From assembly GCF_026000575.1 (NCBI RefSeq), contig NZ_AP026910.1, positions 744,001 to 808,000 of the forward strand: a stretch of DNA of 64,000 nucleotides, in the 5' to 3' direction. How positions within the stretch are numbered: the stretch's first letter is position 1; each line of letters starts with the position of its first letter. The stretch is from Rhodoluna sp. KAS3 (GTDB taxonomy: Bacteria > Actinomycetota > Actinomycetes > Actinomycetales > Microbacteriaceae). A program made the translations under genes and the position numbers. The notes beneath the pieces were generated by a model. The model was not told the DNA's origin. It did no database searches and was given only the letters and a program-made list of their open reading frames with translations. Shown in pieces: positions 28,256-36,341 of this stretch.

Positions 28256-28992
28256 TGTGTGGTCGGTTTGTAGTTGCTCGCGCAGTTGGTGAAATCCAAA
28301 CCATTTTCGAGGCTGACGAAATCGTCGGGAGCGTTCCAGGGGTCAGCTACAACGTTGCTCCCACCCAGCCAATCGCAATCATTGTCGACCGTGCTTTTGA
28401 AAAAGCTGAAGACGGATCCCCAATCGGCGAACTGAGTCGTGAAATTCATTCGGCTCGCTGGGGCCTGGTGCCACGTTGGGCCAAAAGCCCAGACGAACAC
28501 GGCCCGCTCATCAATGGCAGAATCGAGTCAATTCTCGAAAAGCCTTCTTTCAAAGATTCAGTAATCCGCCGTCGCTGCGTTATTCCGGCTTCTGGTTATT
28601 ACGAATGGCAAGTCGCCGCAGATGGCACCAAGCAGCCGTTTTACATCTCTGCTGGCACCGATGGAATGTTTGCATTAGCGGGCTTGTACGAATGGTGGGC
28701 AGATCCGAGCAAAAACGCTTCAGACCCAGCTCGTTGGCTACTTTCGGCAACCACTCTGACCAAGGACTCCGCCCCCGAGTTAGCCCACATCCACGACCGC
28801 AATCCAGTTCTACTATCGCCGGACACCTTTGAAGCATGGCTTGACCCGCACATTATTGGTGATCAAGAGCTACTAGAGGCAGTTGCCATTGACTCTGACA
28901 TGGTTGCGGCAGAGGCAGAATTTTTTAAAGTCAGCACCGATGTTGGGCAGGTTCGCAACAACTCCCCCGAACTCATCAGAGCTTTGAGTTAA
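28255..28992 (+). CDS. SRAP domain protein (HMCES/YedK family abasic-site shield)
   Basis: SRAP proteins crosslink to abasic sites in single-stranded DNA through an N-terminal cysteine and protect them during replication. The 245-aa protein starts MCGRF, so removal of Met exposes Cys2. Other family residues are NVAPTQ (about 37-42), the asparagine/arginine segment INGRIES, the IPASGYYEW motif, and HDRNPVLL with the conserved histidine. Normally the latter is HxRMP; N replaces M here. The gene overlaps dedA by one base and is followed within five bases by a YdeI-like gene. The dnaE2 cluster lies immediately downstream, so this is a DNA-damage neighbourhood. Confidence 0.92.
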   Translation: MCGRFVVARAVGEIQTIFEADEIVGSVPGVSYNVAPTQPIAIIVDRAFEKAEDGSPIGELSREIHSARWGLVPRWAKSPDEHGPLINGRIESILEKPSFKDSVIRRRCVIPASGYYEWQVAADGTKQPFYISAGTDGMFALAGLYEWWADPSKNASDPARWLLSATTLTKDSAPELAHIHDRNPVLLSPDTFEAWLDPHIIGDQELLEAVAIDSDMVAAEAEFFKVSTDVGQVRNNSPELIRALS

Positions 28993-28996
28993 CGCA

Positions 28997-29293
28997 GTGG
29001 CCAATCGCAAGAACGACGAACGCGAGTCAGGCAGGAATGCCCCGCGCGATAAAAATGGCAAACTCAAGCGAAAACTGAGCGAGATGCCGGCCGATGTCAA
29101 ACTCTCACTTGAAGAGACTGGCCTGCGCGCTGATTTTGATGCTCGACCGGCCTATCAACGCAATGACTACCTGGCCTGGATTATTCGATCGAAGTTTCCG
29201 GCTACTCGCACCAAGCGGCTAAATCAAATGTTGGCCGAGCTCGAATTGGGTGGCGTCTATATGCGCATGGACCATCCAGCCTCTAGAAAATAA
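28997..29293 (+). CDS. Small YdeI/OmpD-associated-like protein
   Basis: This 98-aa cytoplasmic protein has a charged N-terminal third, then a helical segment (DYLAWIIRSKFPATRTKRLNQM) that resembles the C-terminal repeat of YdeI/OmpD-associated proteins, where WI..AK...TR..R is conserved. The biochemical role of that family is not established. The start is GTG at 28997-28999, five bases after the SRAP gene, so the two are probably one transcript. Confidence 0.6.
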   Translation: MANRKNDERESGRNAPRDKNGKLKRKLSEMPADVKLSLEETGLRADFDARPAYQRNDYLAWIIRSKFPATRTKRLNQMLAELELGGVYMRMDHPASRK

Positions 29294-29348
29294 AGATTTA
29301 ATCAAAACCAATTACTTTTGTCAGCGGTTCCCTCTACACTCTTAACAT

Positions 29349-29364
29349 TCGAACAAGTGTTCGA
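29349..29364. promoter_or_regulatory. LexA (SOS) box upstream of DUF6504-dnaE2
   Basis: TCGAACAAGTGTTCGA is a perfect 16-bp palindrome in its arms (TCGAAC/GTTCGA with a 4-bp centre) and matches the actinobacterial LexA consensus. It ends 28 bp before the GTG of the DUF6504 gene. It strongly suggests that the downstream polymerase unit is damage-inducible. Confidence 0.92.
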
Positions 29365-29392
29365 ATAACTTAGTTTTCGAGAGGGGCCAGCT

Positions 29393-29698
29393 GTGCTGCG
29401 CGTAGATGAGAGCGTGTCGGTTTCTACTAACCGAGGAGGTGAGCCGATCGGCTTTTGGTGGCGAGGCGGTAGCTACCTGGTTAATTCAAAGCCCGTGCGC
29501 TGGTTTGCCCGCAGAGAATGGTGGAATGAGTCAGCAAGAGTCCAGCGAGGAATCGGTGCCGGAGTACTTGAAGTAGAAATGTGGCGTATTTGCGCATCTA
29601 GCGAAGACAGCAAAACAGCTCAGTACGAACTAGTACACACGCTCGATACGCACGGCAACGACCGCAATACTTGGCGACTAGCCCGGGTCTACGCCTAG
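29393..29698 (+). CDS. DUF6504 family protein, SOS-controlled
   Basis: A 101-aa protein rich in tryptophan and arginine (GFWWRGGSYLVNSK, RREWWNES, VEMWRI, TWRLARVYA). The pattern of short tryptophan motifs ending in W.L.RV.D/A is that of DUF6504, a small family usually found beside imuB/dnaE2 genes in actinobacteria. Its function is unknown; the context suggests an accessory part in translesion synthesis. The GTG start follows GAGAGGGG. It is the first gene after the LexA box and is 17 bp from dnaE2. Confidence 0.75.
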   Translation: MLRVDESVSVSTNRGGEPIGFWWRGGSYLVNSKPVRWFARREWWNESARVQRGIGAGVLEVEMWRICASSEDSKTAQYELVHTLDTHGNDRNTWRLARVYA

Positions 29699-29715
29699 AG
29701 AGCCTCAGGTTACTC

Positions 29716-32700
29716 ATGGAGAGATTCACTCATCTCAACGTGGCATCTGCCTTCTCGGGGCACTACGGAGTCACCAGACCCGAACAGTTAGCCGAGGCGG
29801 CAGTCAGCCTGGGCTTTGACGCACTCGCAATCACCGACCGAGACGGCCTATACGGAGCAGTAAAACACATCGGGGCTTGTCTAAAAGTTGGGCTATCCCC
29901 GATAGTTGGGGTAAATCTACTGGTCTTCGATGATTCAGGCGCAGACCTAGCTCGCTGCATAATTTTGTGCCACGGCCACACCCAAGGCGCCGGCTGGTCT
30001 CAGCTATGTCAAATAGTTTCAGGCGCCCACTCGGGCCGCATCTTTGGCAGCAGCAAAAAGAGCATCGGAATCAAACGCAGCCAACTGTCAAAGTTGATCG
30101 GCGACCAGGCTAATTGCACGGTACTAATCACCCCAGACAGCGATGTAGGCAGAGAGGCTATTGCCGGAAACCGCATCCGGGCCAAGCAAGCGCTGGATGC
30201 CTGGAAGCAACTGTTTCGAGCACCGGGTTCTCTTGGGCTAGAGATCGCCAGCCACATCACTGAACCTGGTACCGAATACTCAGTAGACCAGAACCGCCGG
30301 CTACTGCAGCTTGCCGACGCACTATCGGTGCCTACGGTACTAACCAATTCGGTCAGATACCTCGACCCAGATGGTGCCCTGACTGCAGACATTCTGGATT
30401 CCGCGAGGCATTTGGAACCATTGGGTTACTTTAGGCCTCAACCCAACGCCCAGGCTTGGCTAAAACCCGGCGGGCTGATGCATGCGCTTGCTTTAGAAAT
30501 AACTCAGGACCAAGCACGAGCCGGGCAACTGATTGAAACCACCAACAAATTGGCTGAACGATGCCGGCTTGATCCGGTAGCTGATTGCAGCTGGGGAAAG
30601 CCCAAAACTCCAGAGAAATCTGCCTTAGGAATAGACGGCAGCCCATTTGAGGTGCTTTGGCAAAAAGCACATGCCGGAATATCGCGCTACTACCCCACCG
30701 CGAGCCAAGCTGAGCTTCAGCAAATTCAGCATCGACTCGGGCAAGAGTTGATCACAATCAACAAACTGGGTTTTGCGACCTACTTTCTGACAGTCGCTGA
30801 TGTTGCCCAGATGATTCGCGACATGAACATCCGCAGTCAAGCTAGAGGTTCGGGAGCTGGCTCGCTAACCAATTACCTACTAGGCATAAGTGGCGTAGAT
30901 CCAATCGAACACGACTTACTGTTTGAACGCTTTCTCAGCACCGAAAGATCATCTCTGCCAGACATCGACATCGATGTAGAGTCAGCTCGAAGACACGACA
31001 TCTATCGAGCAGTTTTCAAACGCTACGGCTCTAATCGCGTGACTCTGCTATCGATGCAAAGCAAATACCAAGGGCGCGGTGCAATGCGCGACTCTGGCCT
31101 GGCACTGGGGCTCAATGATGACCAAATTGATGAAATCGCCAAGAGCATGTGGCGTTTCAGCGCCAGAAATTTTAGAGGCGCACTGGCTACTAAACCAGAG
31201 CTAGCAAAATTTGCTGAAGAGGTAGAACAAGATCGGCAAATGAACCTGCTGGTAGACATAACCGAAAGGCTAGACCGGCTACCGAGGCACATATCGATGC
31301 ACCCGTGCGGGGTAATCCTCGGAGACCTCAATCTGTTGCAGGTTACGCCGATCGAGCCGAGTGGCATGGGTCTACCAATGAGTCAGTTCGACAAAGACGA
31401 CATGGACCCTATGGGTCTACTAAAACTCGACATCCTTGGCGTGCGCATGCAAAGCGCAATGGCCTATGCCGTTCGTGAGATAGAACGGGTTAGGGGCCAA
31501 AAGCTTGATCTAGATGCCATCCCTCGAGACGATCCGGATACTTTCAAACTAATCAGAACTACCAACACCCTAGGGATCTTCCAGATTGAAAGCCCCGGCC
31601 AGAGGGAACTAACCGGAAAACATCAACCAACCGAGTTCAACGACCTAACTATTCAGATTTCTCTCTTTAGACCAGGGCCGATGAAGGGCAATATGATTGC
31701 GCCCTATCTTGATGGCAGACATGGCTTTGCTAAGGCCGACTTCATTCACTCGGATCTAGAGCCGATCTTGCGAGAGACCTGGGGTGTGGTGATATTCCAC
31801 GAGCACGTAATTCGAATCCTGAGCAAGATGACTGGGTGCAGTCTGGCCAAAGGCGATGAGATGAGGAGATCACTTGAGAACCCGCGACTAAAACCAGAAA
31901 TTGAAAAATTCTTCAGATCTGAATCTGCTAATCGGGGCTATTCTCAGCCGGTTATTGAACGGGTTTGGTCAATTATCGAGGGCTTCAGCAGTTTCGGATT
32001 CTGCAAGGCACACGGAGCGGCCTTTGCCGTGCCTACCTATCAAAGTGCGTGGCTGAAGACCCATCACCCCACCGAATTTATGGCGGGGCTTTTCACCCAT
32101 GACCCGGGCATGTACCCAAAGCGTCTTTTGCTCTCTGAGGCCCGGCGGCTAGGCGTGAAGTTGTTGCCGGTTGATGTAAATAAATCCACCGATGAATACC
32201 TCGTCGAAGAAGACGGGATCAGAATGGCAATCCACGAGATTCAGGGAATCAGTGAGGCTGAGGTGAAGCGAATACTGGAACACCGGCCGTATACAGACAT
32301 TGGGGATTTTTATCTGCGCGCTAGACCGAGTAGAAGAACGCTCGAAAATCTGGCCCTAATCGGAGCACTGGACTCTCTGGCTAAAACAGAAAGCGGAAGC
32401 AATCGAGGAGACATACTGGCCAGGGTCAGGCAACTCAACGCGATTAAGAATCGGCCACTTCCCGAGTCCCAACAGCCAACCTTAGATTTCAATTTGATTG
32501 AGCAACTTCCACAGGGCAACCCAAACCCAAGTTCAGCGGAGCAAGTGGCTAGCGAACTAAGCATTTTGAAACTTGACGTTACCGAACATGTGCTTGAGCT
32601 CTATCGCCCAATGCTTGACGAAATGGGGGTTGTCAGGGCCGATGAACTGGTTGAGTTGCGCAGTAAAACCGAGGTTTTAGTGGCTGGAGTAAGGGTTGCA

Positions 32701-32955
32701 ACCCAGACGCCACCTATGAAGTCGGGCAAACGCGTGGTTTTTGTTACCTTGGATGACGGTTCGGGATGCAGTGATAGTACATTTTTTGATGAAGCTCAAA
32801 AACGCTGCAGCCATATCCTGTTCAACACTCGACTAATTGTGATTGCCGGACAGACCAGGCGGACCGGCGTTAGGGGTGTTTCGATCATGGCTGAAAACGC
32901 CTGGGACATCAGAGAGCTTTGGAATCAGTGGCTAGCTAAACAAGCTGCAAGTTAG
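29716..32955 (+). CDS. dnaE2: Error-prone DNA polymerase III alpha-type (DnaE2/ImuC)
   Basis: A C-family DNA polymerase, probably the mutagenic translesion polymerase induced in the SOS response. From the ATG at 29716 it is 1079 aa. The order is PHP domain (1-200), palm with the catalytic aspartates in PDIDID (D416, D418, D420) after RGSGAGSLTNYLLG, fingers and HhH regions, and a C-terminal OB fold near 980-1050. The first PHP metal motif reads HLNVAS rather than HxHS, so the PHP nuclease is probably inactive. I choose DnaE2 over DnaE1 from the LexA box, DUF6504 neighbour and size. imuA and imuB are not next to it. An in-frame TTG at 29671 is less likely. Confidence 0.85.
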   Translation: MERFTHLNVASAFSGHYGVTRPEQLAEAAVSLGFDALAITDRDGLYGAVKHIGACLKVGLSPIVGVNLLVFDDSGADLARCIILCHGHTQGAGWSQLCQIVSGAHSGRIFGSSKKSIGIKRSQLSKLIGDQANCTVLITPDSDVGREAIAGNRIRAKQALDAWKQLFRAPGSLGLEIASHITEPGTEYSVDQNRRLLQLADALSVPTVLTNSVRYLDPDGALTADILDSARHLEPLGYFRPQPNAQAWLKPGGLMHALALEITQDQARAGQLIETTNKLAERCRLDPVADCSWGKPKTPEKSALGIDGSPFEVLWQKAHAGISRYYPTASQAELQQIQHRLGQELITINKLGFATYFLTVADVAQMIRDMNIRSQARGSGAGSLTNYLLGISGVDPIEHDLLFERFLSTERSSLPDIDIDVESARRHDIYRAVFKRYGSNRVTLLSMQSKYQGRGAMRDSGLALGLNDDQIDEIAKSMWRFSARNFRGALATKPELAKFAEEVEQDRQMNLLVDITERLDRLPRHISMHPCGVILGDLNLLQVTPIEPSGMGLPMSQFDKDDMDPMGLLKLDILGVRMQSAMAYAVREIERVRGQKLDLDAIPRDDPDTFKLIRTTNTLGIFQIESPGQRELTGKHQPTEFNDLTIQISLFRPGPMKGNMIAPYLDGRHGFAKADFIHSDLEPILRETWGVVIFHEHVIRILSKMTGCSLAKGDEMRRSLENPRLKPEIEKFFRSESANRGYSQPVIERVWSIIEGFSSFGFCKAHGAAFAVPTYQSAWLKTHHPTEFMAGLFTHDPGMYPKRLLLSEARRLGVKLLPVDVNKSTDEYLVEEDGIRMAIHEIQGISEAEVKRILEHRPYTDIGDFYLRARPSRRTLENLALIGALDSLAKTESGSNRGDILARVRQLNAIKNRPLPESQQPTLDFNLIEQLPQGNPNPSSAEQVASELSILKLDVTEHVLELYRPMLDEMGVVRADELVELRSKTEVLVAGVRVATQTPPMKSGKRVVFVTLDDGSGCSDSTFFDEAQKRCSHILFNTRLIVIAGQTRRTGVRGVSIMAENAWDIRELWNQWLAKQAAS

Positions 32956-32965
32956 AAAGGCAAGT

Positions 32966-33319
32966 ATGAACCGGCGCGACCAATTCTTCATTATGACCGC
33001 GGTCGGTTTGGCTACTCTGGCACCTTGCATTTGGCTATCCGGCGCAGCCGTCGACTACCCAGATACCAAAGCCCTAAACGATCAAATTGCAGCCTTGGGC
33101 GATGAAGAAGTAGTCATTGGCGAAATCTTTCCGGGCGCCTGGAAATCAATCGACGTTACCTGCGCTGAAGACTCGACCCAGACACTGAAATTCGTCACAA
33201 ACTCGGAGTCTCAAAATCTAAATACTCCGCGTTTCAAACTTCCCCTAGAAACACTAAATCTGTGTGCCGAAGGCTCAAAGTCCTTAGAACACACAGATTC
33301 AGTAGCGCTAAAAAACTAA
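32966..33319 (+). CDS. Hypothetical membrane-anchored protein downstream of dnaE2
   Basis: A 117-aa protein that I do not recognise. It has one N-terminal hydrophobic helix (about 8-28, MTAVGLATLAPCIWLSG) that could be an anchor or signal, followed by a hydrophilic exported-type domain with two cysteines (in DVTCAED and LNLCAEG) that could form a disulfide. A GAAAGG Shine-Dalgarno precedes the ATG, 10 bp after dnaE2, so it is probably on the same SOS transcript. It ends seven bases from the convergent BI-1 gene, at a short AT-rich palindrome (33315-33330). Confidence 0.6.
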   Translation: MNRRDQFFIMTAVGLATLAPCIWLSGAAVDYPDTKALNDQIAALGDEEVVIGEIFPGAWKSIDVTCAEDSTQTLKFVTNSESQNLNTPRFKLPLETLNLCAEGSKSLEHTDSVALKN

Positions 33320-33325
33320 TTCAAA

Positions 33326-34084
33326 TTAGTCGCGATTAAAGATTGCGAGCAACCGCAGAATCTCTAGGTAAAGCCAGATCATCGACGCGGTCAAACCAAA
33401 TGCCGCACGCCACTCATTCTCAACCGGCATACCGCGACGGGAACCGTCAACGATCGCCTCAAAGTCAAGGTTTAGGGTGAATGCTGCAAGCACTACGCCC
33501 GCGAGCCCAGCCAACCAAGCAAAGCCTGAAGAGTAAACGCCAGCGTTGCCAGCAATCATTCCAACGATGAGGTTGATGATCGCAAAGCCCATGTAACCCA
33601 TCAGAGCAAAAGTCATTACTCGAGTGAATCGGGCGTTCACCTTGATCCAACCAAAACGGTAAGCGGCGAACATGGCACCCGCGGTAGCAAAAGTACCAAG
33701 TACAGCATTTTGAACAATGCCCGGATACTGAGCCTCATAAATCGCCGAGATTCCACCGATGACTACACCTTCTACAGCGGCGTACGCGATGATTACTGCC
33801 GGACGAACCTGCTTTGAAAAGGTTGCCCAAAGACCGAGGCCAAGGCCAACAAAGAGCGCAGGCATGAACAGAGCCTGTAGCGCAGGAATCACCCAGGTTG
33901 CCGCAGCAGTTGCCACCAAAATAAGGAACAAGCCAAACACCTTGCCGGCAGTACCCTCTACGGTCATCTTTGGGGTCGAGGTAATTTTTGCGAACTCAGC
34001 GTCAACTGCGGCCTGATCAATTCGGGCAGCTTCGACACCGGTCTGCATTGCACGATTAAAAAGTGGGTTGTGTGAAATAGACAT
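33326..34084 (-). CDS. Bax inhibitor-1/YccA family membrane protein
   Basis: The 252-aa protein belongs to the BI-1-like (DUF4870-unrelated, UPF0005/YbhL group) integral membrane family. Seven hydrophobic segments begin at about residue 50 after a hydrophilic N-terminus. Features are IEGGISAIYEAQYPGIVQNAVLGTFA-type loops and the ending AFGLTASMIWLYLEILRLLAIF, which is diagnostic. In bacteria the members affect membrane protease FtsH or calcium flux; the exact role here is unknown. The gene lies nine bases after the esterase gene. Confidence 0.88.
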   Translation of the reverse strand: MSISHNPLFNRAMQTGVEAARIDQAAVDAEFAKITSTPKMTVEGTAGKVFGLFLILVATAAATWVIPALQALFMPALFVGLGLGLWATFSKQVRPAVIIAYAAVEGVVIGGISAIYEAQYPGIVQNAVLGTFATAGAMFAAYRFGWIKVNARFTRVMTFALMGYMGFAIINLIVGMIAGNAGVYSSGFAWLAGLAGVVLAAFTLNLDFEAIVDGSRRGMPVENEWRAAFGLTASMIWLYLEILRLLAIFNRD

Positions 34085-34093
34085 GGCTAAATT

Positions 34094-34729
34094 TTATGAG
34101 AGTTGTCTGGCAATTTGCTGAACATGTTCACCAGCAATTGTGTGCCCACCCGGATGCATCAATAGCTCAACCTTGGCGCCCAAACCCACAAACTCCTGAA
34201 TCATTGCTTCAGTTCGTTCCGGCGGCGAATAGTGATCTTGCTCTCCGTTCGCAATCCAAACGCGCTTACCGACCAGACTTGGCAATTTCTTGAAAGGTGT
34301 TTTCTCAAACGACTTGGTCGTACCGAAGGCCACGATTCCTTTGAGCGCGTCCGGCTGTAACAGCAACATGGCACCGGCTGCGTTAGCGCCATTAGAAAAA
34401 CCAACCGCGTAGACATTCTCTGAGTCGAACCCATATTCCCCCGAGGCCACCCATAGAAACTCGGCTAGCTCAGCCGAGTTGCGGACAATACCAGCCTCGT
34501 CAAAACTGCCATCTTCGTAACGCATGAAGAAACGGTTAGCGCCCTCAGCACGCACAAGACCTCGGGGCGACAACAAGTTCGCGTTTGGATCAAGAGCCTT
34601 ACCAAGCGGAAGGAGGTCGAACTCATCAGCGCCCGAACCATGCAGTAACAGCAGGGTTCTAGACCCTGCAACGTCATTTGCTGGGCGCCATACGTGCGGC
34701 CGAGTTAAGTCAGATGCTGAGATAGCCAT
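34094..34729 (-). CDS. Alpha/beta hydrolase, carboxylesterase/phospholipase family
   Basis: A cytoplasmic serine hydrolase of 211 aa with no signal peptide. The catalytic triad is visible: S112 in GFSNG, D165 in GEQDHY and H196 in GGHTI. An oxyanion loop HGSGADE is at 30-36. This is the YpfH/YtpA-type predicted esterase group. The natural substrate cannot be told. It precedes the BI-1 gene on the same strand and follows deoC, so it may be cotranscribed with either. Confidence 0.82.
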   Translation of the reverse strand: MAISASDLTRPHVWRPANDVAGSRTLLLLHGSGADEFDLLPLGKALDPNANLLSPRGLVRAEGANRFFMRYEDGSFDEAGIVRNSAELAEFLWVASGEYGFDSENVYAVGFSNGANAAGAMLLLQPDALKGIVAFGTTKSFEKTPFKKLPSLVGKRVWIANGEQDHYSPPERTEAMIQEFVGLGAKVELLMHPGGHTIAGEHVQQIARQLS

Positions 34730-34749
34730 TGCGAATTACTGCTTGATAC

Positions 34750-35451
34750 CTAAACAGCCTTGGAGTCGAACTCAGCCAGGATCTCAGCAGCAATCGAGGT
34801 GCCACAGCGAGAAGCACCCGCTTCAATAAAATCGACCACCTGATCAAGAGTCCTGACACCACCTGATGCCTTGACCTTTAATCTGTCTCCTACACAGCTC
34901 TTCATCAGGGCAACGTGCTCTAGCGTCGCTCCCGCGGCAGCAAAGCCAGTAGAGGTCTTTACGTAGTCGGCACCGCCTGCCTCGGTGAGTTTGCAGGCTG
35001 TGGCAATTTGCTCATTGGTTAGCAAGGCGGTTTCAAAAATAACCTTGACGATGATTGATTCGCGCGACTCTCTGGCAGCCGAAACTACGGCCGCAATATC
35101 AGCCTCAACGAAATCTAGGTCACCTGAAATCAGCGCAGAAACATTCAGCACCATGTCGATTTCGGTAGCACCCAGAGATATTGCCTCCTGAGTCTCAAAA
35201 ACCTTGGTGGCGGTTGTAGTTGATCCGTGTGGAAACCCAATCACGGTGCACACTGGCACTTCGGACTGCTTCAAAACCTCGTGAGCCACAGCAACATCCA
35301 TCGGACGAATGCAGTAAGAAGCAACATCCTCATCGAGGGCAACTTTGGCACCAACGGTTACATCGGTGTAGCTTGCATTCGGCTTCAAAACCGAGTGGTC
35401 AAGCGTCTTGGCAATTTGGGTTCGGGTGAGTCCGCGGTAAGTCTTTGACAT
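34750..35451 (-). CDS. deoC: Deoxyribose-phosphate aldolase
   Basis: DeoC cleaves 2-deoxyribose 5-phosphate to glyceraldehyde 3-phosphate and acetaldehyde, salvaging deoxynucleosides. The 233-aa protein is a TIM barrel with the Schiff-base lysine K165 in YVKTSTGF, K136 in VKVIFE and the aspartate in EIDMVLN. The length is standard. The neighbouring genes on the opposite strand include an RpiB/LacAB-like isomerase, so a pentose theme is possible. No deo repressor is visible nearby. Confidence 0.95.
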   Translation of the reverse strand: MSKTYRGLTRTQIAKTLDHSVLKPNASYTDVTVGAKVALDEDVASYCIRPMDVAVAHEVLKQSEVPVCTVIGFPHGSTTTATKVFETQEAISLGATEIDMVLNVSALISGDLDFVEADIAAVVSAARESRESIIVKVIFETALLTNEQIATACKLTEAGGADYVKTSTGFAAAGATLEHVALMKSCVGDRLKVKASGGVRTLDQVVDFIEAGASRCGTSIAAEILAEFDSKAV

Positions 35452-35473
35452 GCCTTCAGTTTACGCTTGACTC

Positions 35474-35698
35474 ATGCGCATCACGGTTCAAGTCAAACCG
35501 GGCTCAAAAAAGGGGCCACTGATTGAGAATTCCCCCGATGGAACCCTAGTGGTCTTTCTTCAACAGCGGGCCGTCGATGGCGCGGCTAACGAGGGGCTTA
35601 TCGCCCTGTTGGCTAAACACTTCGGCGTTTCAAAGTCGAGAGTGTTCATAGAAGCTGGGCATGCATCACGCATTAAACGAGTCTCAATCGACAACTAG
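35474..35698 (+). CDS. DUF167 (YggU/UPF0235) family protein
   Basis: A compact 74-aa protein. The start MRITVQVKPGSKKGPLIE and the segment AVDGAANEGLIALLAKHFGVSKS are exactly the DUF167 pattern (VxPxxK; DGxAN). The family's function is unknown. It is 12 bp upstream of the isomerase gene and on the same strand, so the pair is probably an operon. Confidence 0.85.
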   Translation: MRITVQVKPGSKKGPLIENSPDGTLVVFLQQRAVDGAANEGLIALLAKHFGVSKSRVFIEAGHASRIKRVSIDN

Positions 35699-35710
35699 AA
35701 AAGGACAGCT

Positions 35711-36178
35711 ATGAAGATTGCAATGGCAAACGATCACGCAGGGCGTGGACTAAAAAATGAAATCAAGACATTGCTAGAGAGCTGGGGCCACGAGGTAGTC
35801 GATTTCGGCACCCACACCGATGACCCAGCTGATCTTCCAGACTTTGTCTATCCGGCAGCGATGGCGGTAGCTCGCGGAGAGGTAGACCGCGGCATTTTCG
35901 TCGACGGTGTTGGTTACGGTAGCGCCATGATAGCTAATAAGGTGTCGGGAGTTTATGCGGCAGTTTGCCAGGATTCATTCTGCGCTGAGTTGGCCCGGTC
36001 CCACTCTGACACCAACGTTTTGTGCCTCGGCGGAAAAATCATCGGTTCGGCTATTGCCCTCGAAATCGTTCGAGTCTGGATGGAGACCGAATGGCTTGGA
36101 CGCGACGAACCGAAGTACGCCCGCAGAGTACAAAAAGTTGTGGACATCAATAATGCCCAGTTGGTAGCCGTAAAGTAG
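35711..36178 (+). CDS. RpiB/LacA/LacB family sugar-phosphate isomerase (divergent copy)
   Basis: A 155-aa isomerase of the RpiB/LacAB family, in which members interconvert aldose and ketose 5-phosphates. Conserved points are NDHAG at 8-12, a family loop here reading GVGYGSAMIANKVSG, the SHSDTN motif and a C-terminal RVQKV. The loop differs from the canonical CGTGxG or GGSGNG, and a second copy with the usual sequence exists at 60224-60694. This divergent one may act on another sugar phosphate (LacAB-like or tetrose/pentose), which is inference. A strong terminator follows. Confidence 0.8.
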   Translation: MKIAMANDHAGRGLKNEIKTLLESWGHEVVDFGTHTDDPADLPDFVYPAAMAVARGEVDRGIFVDGVGYGSAMIANKVSGVYAAVCQDSFCAELARSHSDTNVLCLGGKIIGSAIALEIVRVWMETEWLGRDEPKYARRVQKVVDINNAQLVAVK

Positions 36179-36199
36179 CTTGTTTCGGCTGACCCGGTT

Positions 36200-36240
36200 A
36201 AACGAAATTCCCACCAAATGTATGGTGGGAATTTTCGTTT
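36200..36240. terminator. Long bidirectional hairpin after the RpiB-like gene
   Basis: The arms AAACGAAATTCCCACC (36200-36215) and GGTGGGAATTTTCGTTT (36224-36240) pair along nearly their whole length around an 8-nt loop. The plus strand ends in a T-rich tract. The same hairpin on the minus strand would follow tRNA-Ala, so it probably serves both transcripts. Confidence 0.85.
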
Positions 36241-36241
36241 G

Positions 36242-36314
36242 TGGACCCGACGGGATTTGAACCCGTGACCCCCTGCATGCCATGCAGGTGCGCTACCAGC
36301 TGCGCCACGGGCCC
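36242..36314 (-). tRNA. tRNA-Ala (anticodon GGC)
   Basis: The minus strand folds into a full cloverleaf of 73 nt without encoded CCA. The acceptor is GGGCCCG/CGGGTCC with the G3-U70 pair that identifies tRNA-Ala. The anticodon loop ATGGCAT sits between CCTGC and GCAGG and gives anticodon GGC. The T arm contains GGTTCAAATCC. It follows rsfS on the same strand, an arrangement seen in Microbacteriaceae. Confidence 0.97.
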
Positions 36315-36341
36315 GATCGTTGCCGAGGCAACTTTGATAGT

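Noticed and set aside
29671-29715. TTG start for dnaE2
   Set aside because: It overlaps the DUF6504 gene and gives extra residues without similarity, while the ATG at 29716 follows a CAGG site.
29716-32955. Different synonymous-codon habit (many CTA codons) in dnaE2 as a sign of transfer
   Set aside because: Noted by eye only; I could not compute codon statistics, so I do not claim transfer.
33315-33330. AT-rich palindrome between the hypothetical gene and BI-1 as a terminator
   Set aside because: The stem is only seven A/T-rich base pairs with a 2-nt loop, too weak to call a terminator.
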